This document shows positions 47,380 through 56,425 of a stretch of DNA of 64,000 bases, piece by piece. The stretch's first letter is position 1; each line of letters starts with the position of its first letter. Under the pieces are notes generated by a model. It saw only the letters and a program-made list of their open reading frames with translations. It was not told the DNA's origin and did not search any database. The DNA is from a virus, in the IMG/VR virus record IMGVR_UViG_3300031997_000001, positions 171,459 to 235,458 of that record. One strand, given 5' to 3'. The position numbers and the translations under genes are program-made.

Positions 47380-47730
47380 ATGAACAACGGATCTCCGAAA
47401 CCACCCTATCTGCCTGGCGGCGAACCAGCGCCCGACGTCAAGGACGCTCTCTTGAAATCCGTAATAGAAAAACTTTCCCTCGCGGACGGGGACCTCATTA
47501 TCATTAGGCTTGCGATAGAATACCGTAGGAAGCTTAGCCAGCAAAAGGCCCAATTCTGGATGAAGGCCTCTGGGGCGGCCCTCCGGAAGGTCCTGGATGG
47601 GATCGGGAAGAAGAAAGTGGACTTCGCCTTCCTGGATGAAGGCATCAAACTGGAGAAGGTACCGCTCGTGGATCTGAAGAAACTCGTCGCGAAGCTGGAA
47701 GCGGAACAGAAGGAGGAGAAACCGACTTAG
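47380..47730 (+). CDS. Hypothetical protein
   Basis: A 116-residue protein, helical with Lys-rich end (LEAEQKEEKPT). Four-base overlap, tail to tail, with the glycosyltransferase gene. Function unknown. Confidence 0.65.
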   Translation: MNNGSPKPPYLPGGEPAPDVKDALLKSVIEKLSLADGDLIIIRLAIEYRRKLSQQKAQFWMKASGAALRKVLDGIGKKKVDFAFLDEGIKLEKVPLVDLKKLVAKLEAEQKEEKPT

Positions 47731-48713
47731 ATTATTGATTTGGCGTGCTCGAGCATCTTATCCGCCTCCCCTACAAATCCTACCGTCCTCAGCAACCCCG
47801 CCAGCCTGTGGAAATAAGTGTGCCCGTCCAGGATGTCCCTTCGCTGTCTCCGGGCGAGTTCCTGCCGCTGTGGTTCCATCTCCGGTCTGGACCATTTGAC
47901 ACAGAGCTCTATGAACTCCATCGGCCCATTCGCCATAACGATGTTCGGCGAGAATCGTTCCAGGCCCTTTATAGGATCGTGGACGGCCAGGGCGCCACAG
48001 AGGATGACCTTGAATGCCCGCTCTGGTAAATCTATTCCCCATTGCGTGGTATGGGGTTCGGCAACGCAGGGGCAGACTCGGCATCTCGAAAAGAAACCAG
48101 CCACGTCCTCGTCCCGAATGACACCAGAGCTGATCCCGGGCTGCCAACCGCCCCAGCCATGGACTTTACAGCCAAGTGTCTTGTTTGAGAAAAGGGGGAA
48201 CAGGTATCTGTCCAAATTCTTGGCCTTGTAATCCCAGCGACCGCCAACGTACCCTATGGGGATGTCGCGCGGCACCGGGGCGTTTGTTAGACCTTGCCTG
48301 GAATAGAAGACAGTGGCATCCCCGGCCGTAGCCATCGGCACCCAAGGGATGCCATGTTTTGAAGTCCAATACTCCCAGAATCTCCCGTCGTCTTTGTGGC
48401 CGTATCCGAATACGGCATCTGGCCGTTGCGCGAGAGTCCAGTTTATAGCCTCCTGTGGCTCATCAATGCCTTTAATTTTTTCTGGCCCGTAAGGGTTCAC
48501 ATGGACGGCCAATTTTGTTCTGCCGCGCGGTGCGGGTATGGGTTGGCGGTGGCCAGAACATGCGATTATCAGATCCGGATCAAATATATTCCAGGAGCTT
48601 TGTTTGCCGTCCCAGCGTTGCGCTTGGTGACCCGCGGCAATGAAGGCATTGAGCCATCCATCTGATATGAAGCTGAAAGCGCCCCCGGGTCTATGTGGTA
48701 ATAGCACGCGCAT
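47727..48713 (-). CDS. Glycosyltransferase, CgeB/GT4-like
   Basis: A 328-residue protein. N-terminal alpha/beta half (MRVLLPHRPGGAFSFISDGW, WNIFDPDLIIACSG) and C-terminal half with IPIGYVGGRWDYKAKNL, VHGWGGWQPG and the nucleotide-sugar loop region FSRCRVCPCVAEP, GIDLPERAFKVILCGA. Matches the layout of CgeB-type glycosyltransferases. May modify phage DNA or a virion protein. TACATA lies six bases before the ATG, so this start may also be leaderless. Confidence 0.78.
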   Translation of the reverse strand: MRVLLPHRPGGAFSFISDGWLNAFIAAGHQAQRWDGKQSSWNIFDPDLIIACSGHRQPIPAPRGRTKLAVHVNPYGPEKIKGIDEPQEAINWTLAQRPDAVFGYGHKDDGRFWEYWTSKHGIPWVPMATAGDATVFYSRQGLTNAPVPRDIPIGYVGGRWDYKAKNLDRYLFPLFSNKTLGCKVHGWGGWQPGISSGVIRDEDVAGFFSRCRVCPCVAEPHTTQWGIDLPERAFKVILCGALAVHDPIKGLERFSPNIVMANGPMEFIELCVKWSRPEMEPQRQELARRQRRDILDGHTYFHRLAGLLRTVGFVGEADKMLEHAKSII

Positions 48714-48720
48714 ATCATCT

Positions 48721-49812
48721 ATGTACTTTTTGCCAATAGATTCGCAGCATCGGCGACTAAAGATAGGTACTATCGTCGGCCATCTAAAAGTGGTGAGTCG
48801 CCCTTTTCATATGCAACATGAACCAAAGCGCGTTTTCTATAAATTCTACTGCGAATGTGGTAATAAATGCGTAAAGTGCATATCAGAAGTGAATTATGTG
48901 GCAAAATCATACCCGCCACATTGTGGGTGCCGCGCAAGGGAACATTTATCAAGAAGCCAAACTAATCTTACCCCAAGGTGCAACGTATGTGGCACTACCG
49001 AGTTATCCCGCTTCAGACCAAAACGCAAGAATATTTGTTATGAGTGTAGGAAATTAAAGAAAAGACTAGAAAGTAGAGAAAGGCAAAGTAGCCCGGCTAG
49101 GCGACGGCAGCACAACGACTCCATAAAACAACACAGAGAGAGCACTCCGGAAAACTTCCTCAGATCCGCTCTGGCAAGGCTACGAAAACCTTGCGATTTT
49201 GGCATTGAATACCTAATGCAGCTATGGGAACGTCAAAATGGAAGATGTAAAGCCACCGGCATTAAAATGACACACTGCTTTAGACATCTTCTTTCAGTAT
49301 CTATTGACCGCATCGATAACAATATGGGGTATAACAAAGGAAATATTAGACTGGTATGCAAATGGGTAAATTTGGGCCGTCGAAGACATACGGCCAGAGA
49401 ATTTAGAGAAACACTAAAACAGTTTAGAAATGGCGGCGGTCGGGAATACAATACCAATGATACCAAAATCAGAACATACTTCAGGCATTTATTCCGAGTA
49501 ATAAGACAACGTATTCATAGCAAAATATTCAAAAGACGAAAGGGTTTTAACCATAACTTAACGCTCTATTTCTTATGTGATCTTTATAAGAGTCAAAAAG
49601 GACGATGCGCTATCACGAAAGTGCCGATGAGACTCCAGGGAGGTCATCTAAATTCCTGTAGCATCGACAGGATAGAGAATTCGACTGGCTATCTAAAGGA
49701 TAACATCCAATTGGTATGCGTGTGGGTCAATTTGGCTCGGAGCTATCACGCGTTAATTGAATTTAAAAGAATGCTCCGAGCACATCAATCTAAATGCCCA
49801 GGCTATCCATGA
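48721..49812 (+). CDS. Tandem-HNH homing endonuclease
   Basis: A 363-residue protein from ATG at 48721 (in-frame ATGs at 48640 and 48667 would give longer forms). N-terminal domain IGTIVGHLKVVSR ... CECGNKC ... HCGC is the DNA-binding module that precedes many phage HNH proteins. A zinc module follows (CNVCG, CYEC). Then come two HNH cores: GRCKATG with SIDRIDNNMGYNKGNIRLVC, and GRCAITK with SIDRIENSTGYLKDNIQLVC. Very AT-rich, opposite to the flanking glycosyltransferase genes, overlapping the end of one by 23 bases. Confidence 0.88.
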   Translation: MYFLPIDSQHRRLKIGTIVGHLKVVSRPFHMQHEPKRVFYKFYCECGNKCVKCISEVNYVAKSYPPHCGCRAREHLSRSQTNLTPRCNVCGTTELSRFRPKRKNICYECRKLKKRLESRERQSSPARRRQHNDSIKQHRESTPENFLRSALARLRKPCDFGIEYLMQLWERQNGRCKATGIKMTHCFRHLLSVSIDRIDNNMGYNKGNIRLVCKWVNLGRRRHTAREFRETLKQFRNGGGREYNTNDTKIRTYFRHLFRVIRQRIHSKIFKRRKGFNHNLTLYFLCDLYKSQKGRCAITKVPMRLQGGHLNSCSIDRIENSTGYLKDNIQLVCVWVNLARSYHALIEFKRMLRAHQSKCPGYP

Positions 49813-51709
49813 GGGGGCCGTACCCGGCAGTACGCAGCTTTCCGCGACAATATCCCGACAATTGGGTCATGTCATGCCCGACCTTGAGATTGGCGAAGAG
49901 CTTCTTATTCTTCACGTGAATTTCCTTCCATCCCGGCGGGCGACCATGATCTAGATGGATGAAGGCCTCCGTCCGCACGTCGAAGAACTTTCCGAGGTTC
50001 TTGAGCCTATTGAAGAAGTCGCAATCCTCGCATCCGTACCCGATGAACTCCTCTAGGAACCCGCCGCAGGCGAAGTACGCCTGCTTTGTGCAGGCCAGAG
50101 AGCCTCCCTCGAAATAACCGACGACCTGGCTCGACTTCAGGCTCTCGCTGATTCTGAATTGGGAAATAATCTCACTCGTGCTAGCGCTGTCCATGTAGAT
50201 AACTTCCTTGCCGATGTGGGCTCCTTGCTGCCCTTTCAGCACGCCCATGAGCTTTCTAAGATAATCCCTATGGAAGATAATGTCCCCGTCCTGCAAGACC
50301 AGCTGTAGATGCTTCGTCTCTGCTACGCCTTTGTTGAAGGCGACTGCCTTGCAGAAAGGCTGTTCGCGTGGTGCCCTGATGAATAACTTCCGAGCGAACT
50401 GGCTCAGGCGGATCTTCTCCGTCTCGTCCTGCTCGACGACCAGGATCTCTACGGCGGGGAAGTTCTGGCCCTTGATACAGGCGATGACCGCATCGACAGA
50501 CTTCTGTCTTTCCAAACCGCGGCAGGGAATGACGCAGCTTACGCTCGGTACGTCTGAACGCGGCGTGCGCTGGACGTGAATTCGAGCAGGATTTGTCTTT
50601 ACGCTTTCCCAGAGCTCTCGCGCCTTGAGCAGCAGCTGAACCCTGCCCTCGACGGCGGAAGACTCATTATGGAGCTTGAAGAACTGCTCCGAGCCCTCCA
50701 CGTCGTGGAACCCTCGCGGCTGGATGCCGGAAAGGGATATGCGATTGGACCAGTCGACGTGCTCCATTCCATAGAGCCCCATAGACTCGTCCATGAAGCC
50801 GACGGCCCTGGCCGCGGCATCGTCGTAGGCTATCACGGCGCCCTGCGGCTTATCATGGACCGACTTGATGAGCCTGCCCTTGATTCTGGTTTCTACGACG
50901 CCAGTCTTTGCTGCGCCATAGACGCCAAGCTGTCTGAAGCAGAAATGATGGATCCCGGATTCGGCCGTAGCCACCGGATAAAACTGCTCCCAACCATTGG
51001 CCAGGATCTCGACGTCGTCATTGAGGATGACCTTATGTCTGAACCTATCTAGGCATTGGATGAGGCGATTTGTATTCCCTGCAACCCCAAGACGTTCCTG
51101 ATTGTCCAAAAGGACGATCCAGTCGACGGTCCGCAGCCATTGCTTCACTTCCGGCTGGGATGACTCATCGCTGACGAAGACGGTTGTTCTCTGGAGGTTC
51201 GTGTGAGCCGCAATAGACGCCAGAAGTCGCTGGATGGATCCGAGCCTGTTGTAACTTAGGATGCCGACGCCAATGTCGTTGGAAAGGCAAATTCTGAAAG
51301 ACGGAATGATCATCTGGAAATACTTTGTCGCGACCTCCCCGTGAAAGGTCGTCTTTCCGACGATAGGACCATGGTTCCTAATGTTTACTGGCTGGCGCGG
51401 ATGGCCATGCCGCTCATTCAATACCTTGATCGCACGATTCGCATATTCTACTCGAATTCCTTTTATGCCAGTGGGGATCTTGGGTCGGGTGGCACGTGCG
51501 ACTTGGACTTGCGGACGCGTATTGGGATTGATTACGGAGATGGAATCCCTTTCTACTCCGCGGACCGGTCGGATGAAGTTGGGCGCATACCTGGAAAACC
51601 AATCCTGGAGGACGACCTTCTGCTTGCCGCCTACGACGATGACCTTCTTGTCCGGACCCATCAAGTGTACGCTATGCTGGTTCGGATTGACAAATTCGAT
51701 GAGGGGCAT
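49790..51709 (-). CDS. Tandem GT2 glycosyltransferase
   Basis: A 639-residue protein. An N-terminal region (1-140) is followed by a first GT-A domain (GVGILSYNRLGSIQRLLASI, VFVSDESS, LGVAGNTNRL, VILNDDVEIL) and a second one (SVSCVIPCRGLERQKSVDAV, ILVVEQDETE, FNKGVAE, LVLQDGDIIF). Two catalytic domains in one chain are typical of enzymes that add two sugars or a polymer. Probably the partner of the 47727 enzyme. Confidence 0.85.
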   Translation of the reverse strand: MPLIEFVNPNQHSVHLMGPDKKVIVVGGKQKVVLQDWFSRYAPNFIRPVRGVERDSISVINPNTRPQVQVARATRPKIPTGIKGIRVEYANRAIKVLNERHGHPRQPVNIRNHGPIVGKTTFHGEVATKYFQMIIPSFRICLSNDIGVGILSYNRLGSIQRLLASIAAHTNLQRTTVFVSDESSQPEVKQWLRTVDWIVLLDNQERLGVAGNTNRLIQCLDRFRHKVILNDDVEILANGWEQFYPVATAESGIHHFCFRQLGVYGAAKTGVVETRIKGRLIKSVHDKPQGAVIAYDDAAARAVGFMDESMGLYGMEHVDWSNRISLSGIQPRGFHDVEGSEQFFKLHNESSAVEGRVQLLLKARELWESVKTNPARIHVQRTPRSDVPSVSCVIPCRGLERQKSVDAVIACIKGQNFPAVEILVVEQDETEKIRLSQFARKLFIRAPREQPFCKAVAFNKGVAETKHLQLVLQDGDIIFHRDYLRKLMGVLKGQQGAHIGKEVIYMDSASTSEIISQFRISESLKSSQVVGYFEGGSLACTKQAYFACGGFLEEFIGYGCEDCDFFNRLKNLGKFFDVRTEAFIHLDHGRPPGWKEIHVKNKKLFANLKVGHDMTQLSGYCRGKLRTAGYGPLMDSLGI

Positions 51710-51716
51710 GACATAT

Positions 51717-51824
51717 CTACTTGTTGCGGCGCGCCTTTCGCTTTCGCTTCGCTTCTAGGAACATCGGAAGCGGCCTCACGAGGGTTACGCCCGCGATGTT
51801 GGAGTGAAGTCTCTTGAGTTTCAT
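51717..51824 (-). CDS. 35-residue basic peptide
   Basis: MKLKRLHSNIAGVTLVRPLP then MFLEAKRKRKARRNK: strongly basic end. ATGA overlap with the upstream gene supports translation. Function unknown. Confidence 0.6.
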   Translation of the reverse strand: MKLKRLHSNIAGVTLVRPLPMFLEAKRKRKARRNK

Positions 51825-52345
51825 ATCTTGCAGTAAAGGGGGACCATATCATCTCCGGCTACTATAGTTTTGTACACAGAGGGCTTCAGAATCGCGGTTA
51901 TGCCCTTCATTTCCTCTTCCGTCGCAGCCGCGACCTTCAAGATCTTCTGGGTGGAAATGGTCTTGGCAAAGAGGTCCCGGAGCATGCCGGGTCCGATGAA
52001 CTTGTCCACGGATAGCCTTACGTCCACGAGCATCATCCCACTGAAATAGTACTCTGCCTGGATGATCTTCGCATACTTCATAATCTTGATGATGTGCGGT
52101 ATCCACCTCGCCAGAATATCTGCTTCCAGCGTTCCTTTCTTGATCTTCGTAACGTCCAGGTCAGCAGAGACCGTCATTCCACTCCACTTGCTGGCTTTTA
52201 CGTGAAAGAGCCCTTTGGACAGATAGATGACTACAGCGACGCCTTCCAGCTTGTAGGGTTCTATGAAGTAACAAAGGCGCCCGAGAATTGGCTTGACATC
52301 CTTCAGCTCGAGGAGCGGGACATAGGGGAGGATGGTTGGCGTCAT
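51821..52345 (-). CDS. Hypothetical protein
   Basis: A 174-residue beta-rich protein. ATG at 52345 overlaps the previous stop (ATGA); codons before it are not protein-like. Contains LCYFIEPYKLEGVAVVIYLS. Function unknown. Confidence 0.66.
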   Translation of the reverse strand: MTPTILPYVPLLELKDVKPILGRLCYFIEPYKLEGVAVVIYLSKGLFHVKASKWSGMTVSADLDVTKIKKGTLEADILARWIPHIIKIMKYAKIIQAEYYFSGMMLVDVRLSVDKFIGPGMLRDLFAKTISTQKILKVAAATEEEMKGITAILKPSVYKTIVAGDDMVPLYCKI

Positions 52346-52650
52346 ACGAACCAGGTTATCTGATTGTTGGCCGTCTGAATAGCCGCCCATTCTCCGCCTC
52401 GGGACGCCCTGATCTTCGTGATGTGAACCAGCTTCGTCTTCCTCTGCATGGAATCCTGATCCATCGTGAACAGGAGGAGCGGAAGGCCGCCGCGGATAAC
52501 GGAAACGTGCCCACTGGCCTGGACCTGGTTCACGACGCCATACCAGTGCGTAAACCAGCCGTGCCAGATTACGATGTCGCCCATCTTAGGCTGCCAAGTG
52601 CTTATGGCGGCATAATGGGCGAGGTCCACCATCACTGATTGATCAGGCAT
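52342..52650 (-). CDS. Hypothetical protein
   Basis: A 102-residue Trp/His-rich protein with a small beta-barrel look (MGDIVIWHGWFTHWYGVVNQ). Function unknown. Confidence 0.65.
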   Translation of the reverse strand: MPDQSVMVDLAHYAAISTWQPKMGDIVIWHGWFTHWYGVVNQVQASGHVSVIRGGLPLLLFTMDQDSMQRKTKLVHITKIRASRGGEWAAIQTANNQITWFV

Positions 52651-52957
52651 CGGAAAGCTTCTTTGTTAGAGGTTCGAACTGGAACTTCCCTTCTGGCAAC
52701 TCCCAGACGACGACCATGTCCTTGCGCTTGCCACCCATCCGCTGCTTGATAAGGTCATCGACCCAGAAGTGCATCTGGTCCACGTCCAGACCGGAATCCG
52801 TCTTCTCATTGAACAGCTTTCGCTTTTTAACTAGTTCGAAGCCTTCCAGGAGTGAAGCCCTGAGCTGGTGCTTGTCGTCCACGAAAGGCTTGAGGGCCTG
52901 GACGATGTCAGCTTGGCTCTTGACTATTACTGGTTCCAGTTTCAGTTCCTTGGTCAT
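52643..52957 (-). CDS. Hypothetical protein
   Basis: A 104-residue protein (MTKELKLEPVIVKSQADIVQ), helical with a final strand. Its start lies 50 bases inside the end of the upstream gene. Function unknown. Confidence 0.64.
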   Translation of the reverse strand: MTKELKLEPVIVKSQADIVQALKPFVDDKHQLRASLLEGFELVKKRKLFNEKTDSGLDVDQMHFWVDDLIKQRMGGKRKDMVVVWELPEGKFQFEPLTKKLSDA

Positions 52958-53333
52958 CGTTTTTCTCCCGGATGAACAGCGTCAGGACATGCTCCTGGGG
53001 TGGCCGGTCACACGCCATCTTTATCTTGCCATGCATAAAGTTAGATACCCTGTGAAGTGCGAACGTGCGCAAGGCAATATCGACAACCCAGCCATACTCG
53101 CCGGGGAAGAGGGCCCCCGGAAGGGCCCATGCCACGGCTGCGCTTGCCCAAACGGAAAAGCAGTAGCCGCAGGAAACGAGCTCGCCGAAGAACGCCCCGA
53201 TCCGGCCTGGAAGACGCGAAATGCCGGTACGGAGGCCGAAGAATAGGCTGGATGATACGACAATCTCAGTGACGGCCTCGACGGCCAGGGCGGCCATGAG
53301 CCAGAGTAGGAGAGATTGGCATAGTTGCGTCAC
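52908..53333 (-). CDS. DUF1360-like membrane protein
   Basis: A 141-residue protein with three hydrophobic helices. GELVSCGYCFSVWASAAVAW carries the CxxC within a membrane helix and HRVSNFMHG follows, the pattern of DUF1360 membrane proteins. GTG overlaps the upstream stop. Role in phages unknown. Confidence 0.68.
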   Translation of the reverse strand: MTQLCQSLLLWLMAALAVEAVTEIVVSSSLFFGLRTGISRLPGRIGAFFGELVSCGYCFSVWASAAVAWALPGALFPGEYGWVVDIALRTFALHRVSNFMHGKIKMACDRPPQEHVLTLFIREKNDDQGTETGTSNSQEPS

Positions 53334-53554
53334 TGAGAGAACCTACAGTGGTTGTTGATACATACCAGGGCGAGCGTCGGCTGCCTCTTCTCCCTGTCGA
53401 ACTTATGTACCCGTCTCATAGGCCAGCCGCACCTGGGGCAGCGTTCGGCAACGCCGACGCTAATGACAGGGCGACCTATGGCAATATGTGAGCCCTTTGG
53501 GGCTACGCTTGCGCCTTGCTGCTCTCGGCGCTTGCCGCAGGCTCCACAGGCCAT
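53330..53554 (-). CDS. Zinc-ribbon protein
   Basis: A 74-residue protein with CGAC, CPRCG and a final CINNHC, i.e. a Cys4 ribbon. Starts inside the end of the PD-(D/E)XK gene. Function unknown. Confidence 0.64.
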   Translation of the reverse strand: MACGACGKRREQQGASVAPKGSHIAIGRPVISVGVAERCPRCGWPMRRVHKFDREKRQPTLALVCINNHCRFSQ

Positions 53555-54072
53555 ATGGCCTCCACGGGTATCTTCAGGAAGTCAAACAGGTTGAATGCCC
53601 ACAAAGAAAGACCGCCACACATTATCAGGATCTTACTCTGTGGCCATAGGTCGACAAGGCTGCCGCGGTCCGTGCTGCGGAGTTCATAGTTCACCAACAT
53701 AAACCAGTTTCTGTCCCCTTTGGTGATAATCAGGAGGGGCTCTTTCTTATATTTCCTTGCCGCTCCCTCGAGTTTTCGCCACCAGGCAAATATTTGGTGC
53801 TTCGGACTGGTCAGAAACTGCTCGAAATGCCATCCCGTAGCGCTCTGCTTGGTTATCCTCTTCTTGACGTCGATCATGAACTTGCTGAGGAAGGCAGCAC
53901 CCTTCTTCCGGACATCTTCCGGGGCCGCCTCGTTTACTATGATGTCGCCGAGATACTCTTCCATCATGCGCCCCTGGAGGGGCATCCGGCGGAGAGCGTC
54001 TTCATTTCCACAAGCCCACTTGCCGAGGAGACGGGCTACTTTTCGCTCAGCGACTTTCCACGAATTGCCCAT
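53503..54072 (-). CDS. PD-(D/E)XK nuclease, resolvase-like
   Basis: A 189-residue protein. Motifs of the restriction-nuclease fold: an early Glu in ERKVARLLGKW, GDIIV (Asp42) and MIDVKKR (D68-x-K70), then LLIITKGDRNWFMLVN. Resembles Holliday-junction resolvases/VSR-like nucleases of phages. In the replication cluster, so a role in recombination or packaging substrate trimming is likely. Confidence 0.65.
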   Translation of the reverse strand: MGNSWKVAERKVARLLGKWACGNEDALRRMPLQGRMMEEYLGDIIVNEAAPEDVRKKGAAFLSKFMIDVKKRITKQSATGWHFEQFLTSPKHQIFAWWRKLEGAARKYKKEPLLIITKGDRNWFMLVNYELRSTDRGSLVDLWPQSKILIMCGGLSLWAFNLFDFLKIPVEAIWPVEPAASAESSKAQA

Positions 54073-54096
54073 TGTTCACCCTGACTTATATACGCT

Positions 54097-54128
54097 GCTG
54101 GCCCGCAAGCACGAACCTGCGGGCCAGC
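54097..54128 (-). terminator. Hairpin after the 54156 gene
   Basis: Perfect 11-bp stem GCTGGCCCGCA/TGCGGGCCAGC, ten-base loop, no T run. It lies between the stop at 54156 and the start at 54072. Possible terminator. Confidence 0.5.
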
Positions 54129-54155
54129 TAGGTCAAGCCAGTGGGAGCTGGCTCG

Positions 54156-54401
54156 TTATGGATTGCTGCCGATTAGCGTATTATCCGTGACGATATAGGT
54201 CTGGTCCATGTGTATAAGCCTAAACCCATCGGCATATTCAGCTGTAAGATACGCCTCGATCGTGGGGAAGCCGGCCACGTCGACGCGGATCTCCGAGCTG
54301 CTCTTGGTCATGACACTGATAGTCGTGTTGTTCTTGTCTACTACGTTTCCCGTGGCGTCGATCGGCTTTATGATCGTGGAGGCGACATGTACGCTTGCCA
54401 T
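54156..54401 (-). CDS. Hypothetical protein
   Basis: An 81-residue beta-rich protein (MASVHVASTIIKPIDATGNV), AAGGAG before ATG. Function unknown. Confidence 0.65.
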   Translation of the reverse strand: MASVHVASTIIKPIDATGNVVDKNNTTISVMTKSSSEIRVDVAGFPTIEAYLTAEYADGFRLIHMDQTYIVTDNTLIGSNP

Positions 54402-54412
54402 CTTTTTCTCCT

Positions 54413-55264
54413 TTAGTTTATCCTGGTTAGATTTTTGAATGGGAGGACGAATCTATGGAATTCCCCAATGAGACCCCGGATTTTGAGCCGCATGGCCGCT
54501 GATTCGATAGCAGGCCCGTTGAAGACAGGACGCGAGGACCTAATAGCCTTGACGTACTTGACGTTGTCCTCAACGAAAGGGCATTTCGACATGTCGATGA
54601 GGAACCTATTGTCGACGAGCGTTTTGATACCCCTGGCCTTCAGGAAAGCCTTCATTTCACCATCATTCTCGCAGAGCTTCGCAGCCCTCTTTGGGCCTAT
54701 GCCGACATAACCGGGAATGTTGTCGGCCTTGTCGCCCATCATGCACTTCATTAAAAGAGGATACCTATATTCCTTCCGGTGTCCCGTGTGCATCGGATTG
54801 AAGACGTGGACGTTTCCCTTCTCGAGTTGTACGAAATCGCTATCGCTGGAGACTATCGTCGCGGACTCCTTGTCCTGCAGGGTCTGGATGAACGCGTAGA
54901 TCAGATCATCCGCTTCCTGGGTCTCGCGGAAGTACATCCGGATGCCCATCTCTGGTATGATAGTCATGGCAACATTGACGCAATCCGCCATGACTTTATC
55001 GACATCAAAGGCGTTCCTCTTGTCGCGCTCCGCCTTCCTTTGGGCCTTATAAGCCGGGAAGAATTTCCGACGCCAGAGGTTTTCCGGCTTGTCATCCCAG
55101 AATACGTGGATCTCTGATGGCCTGAACGTGCGGAGGTAGTGGTGGAGGAACCGGACGAAGATGATGACGGTATGGAATCCGGACTTCCGGAAGGCAGGGT
55201 CCGCCATCCCCGCGAACATGGCGCGGTAGATCGAATTGCGGCCGTCTACCAGCAGATGCTTCAT
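54413..55264 (-). CDS. 5'-3' exonuclease (FEN/T4 RNase H type)
   Basis: A 283-residue FEN-superfamily nuclease: LVDGRNSIYRAMF (first Asp), HVFWDDKPENLWRRKFFPAY, FRETQEADDLIYAF (acidic metal site), VSSDSDFVQL and the H3TH GDKADNIPGYVGIGPKRAA. Removes RNA primers and 5' flaps at the lagging strand. The polymerase here lacks such a domain, so this is its partner. Confidence 0.92.
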   Translation of the reverse strand: MKHLLVDGRNSIYRAMFAGMADPAFRKSGFHTVIIFVRFLHHYLRTFRPSEIHVFWDDKPENLWRRKFFPAYKAQRKAERDKRNAFDVDKVMADCVNVAMTIIPEMGIRMYFRETQEADDLIYAFIQTLQDKESATIVSSDSDFVQLEKGNVHVFNPMHTGHRKEYRYPLLMKCMMGDKADNIPGYVGIGPKRAAKLCENDGEMKAFLKARGIKTLVDNRFLIDMSKCPFVEDNVKYVKAIRSSRPVFNGPAIESAAMRLKIRGLIGEFHRFVLPFKNLTRIN

Positions 55265-55271
55265 AAAGAAA

Positions 55272-55293
55272 CGGGCGCGGTGTCCCGCGCCCG
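55272..55293 (-). terminator. Hairpin after the SSB gene
   Basis: 9-bp stem CGGGCGCGG/CCGCGCCCG with TGTC loop, 29 bases past the SSB stop. Likely terminator or 3'-end stabiliser. Confidence 0.5.
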
Positions 55294-55321
55294 CCTCCGA
55301 TTACGTTTCAGCAGAGACCGG

Positions 55322-56389
55322 CTACTCGTCCTTGATCTCTTTCAAGAGACTGTCGATTTCCGCATCCGCGATCGGCCCGCCATCCGCCGGTGATTCCTCA
55401 GGTTCCGGCGCAGCCTTAGCCGCCGTGGCGGGCTTCGCCGGCTTGGTAGGGGCTTCCTCCGTAACCTCGTCCTGGAATTCCTCTGCAGGAGGAGCGGGTT
55501 TGGCTGCCGCAGGCTTTGCGGCCGGAGCAGGCTTGGCTGCTGCTGGCGCGGGTTTGGCTGCCGCAGGCTTCGCGGCCGGGGCGGGCTTGGCTGCCGCGGG
55601 CTTTTCCTCCGTGTGGTCCTCATGGAATCCGGCATCATCGCCAGCGGTGGTCGGCGACTTCTTCAGGATGTTGTCCACCTTCGCCTGGAGCGCTGCCAGG
55701 TCGCGTGCGGCGAACTTCGTGGGCACGTCATGCCGCCTGGACAGGATCTCCTTGATCTTGGCCTCGTCCTTGGACAGGGGGCCCTTGGTCGTGACCAGGA
55801 ACTTGGACTCCTCGTAGTTGTTGTAGCCGCCCTTGCTCTTGATGACGACCTTCATGACGTACCCGGCCTTCTCGTCGTAGAACAGGCCGAACGGCGCGGG
55901 ATCGTCCTCGCTGCCGGCATCGTCCCGCAGAATGCACTCCTCGCACTTGTCGTAGAGCGTCTTCGGGATGTTGGCCCAGAAGACCTTGCCGCGGAGGTCT
56001 TCCTGGACGTTGGTAGACTGTGGGAAGTAGATGTTGACGCCGTAGTAGCTCCTGGCGAGGTACGTCTTGGCGATCTTGCTCTTCTGCTCCTTGTCCATTC
56101 CGTCCATCAGCTGGAAGCCGAGCTGACAAAGCGGGCACTCCGCCCCCTGTTCATGAATGCGCGGGCATTCCAGCCGCTTCATGTCCAGGAAGTGGCTGCC
56201 GTTCATGTAGAACCAGAGGTCGCCCATGCTCGGAACGGGCGGTAGAAACTTGATGTAGTAGGTGAGCGTCTCGTTTTCCTTGGCCTTGGGGAACCGGAAC
56301 TCGTTCGGATCCTTCTGCCCGCCGCCCTTCTTGTCCTGCATCAGCTTGCGGATCCTGGCAATGTCCTCGTTCTCGCGGATCACGGTCAT
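55322..56389 (-). CDS. gp32-like single-stranded DNA-binding protein
   Basis: A 355-residue T4 gp32-like SSB. Basic N-terminal arm; the OB core has a zinc site (H66, C75, C85, C88; LECPRIHEQGAECPLC). A long Ala/Pro/Lys linker (about 245-300) with repeated AAKPAPAAKPAAAKPA and an acidic C-terminal tip (AEIDSLLKEIKDE) that would contact partner proteins. AAGGAGG before ATG. Coats ssDNA during replication and repair. Confidence 0.88.
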   Translation of the reverse strand: MTVIRENEDIARIRKLMQDKKGGGQKDPNEFRFPKAKENETLTYYIKFLPPVPSMGDLWFYMNGSHFLDMKRLECPRIHEQGAECPLCQLGFQLMDGMDKEQKSKIAKTYLARSYYGVNIYFPQSTNVQEDLRGKVFWANIPKTLYDKCEECILRDDAGSEDDPAPFGLFYDEKAGYVMKVVIKSKGGYNNYEESKFLVTTKGPLSKDEAKIKEILSRRHDVPTKFAARDLAALQAKVDNILKKSPTTAGDDAGFHEDHTEEKPAAAKPAPAAKPAAAKPAPAAAKPAPAAKPAAAKPAPPAEEFQDEVTEEAPTKPAKPATAAKAAPEPEESPADGGPIADAEIDSLLKEIKDE

Positions 56390-56425
56390 GACTTCCTCCT
56401 TTAATGGTTCTCCGTGAAATACGGC

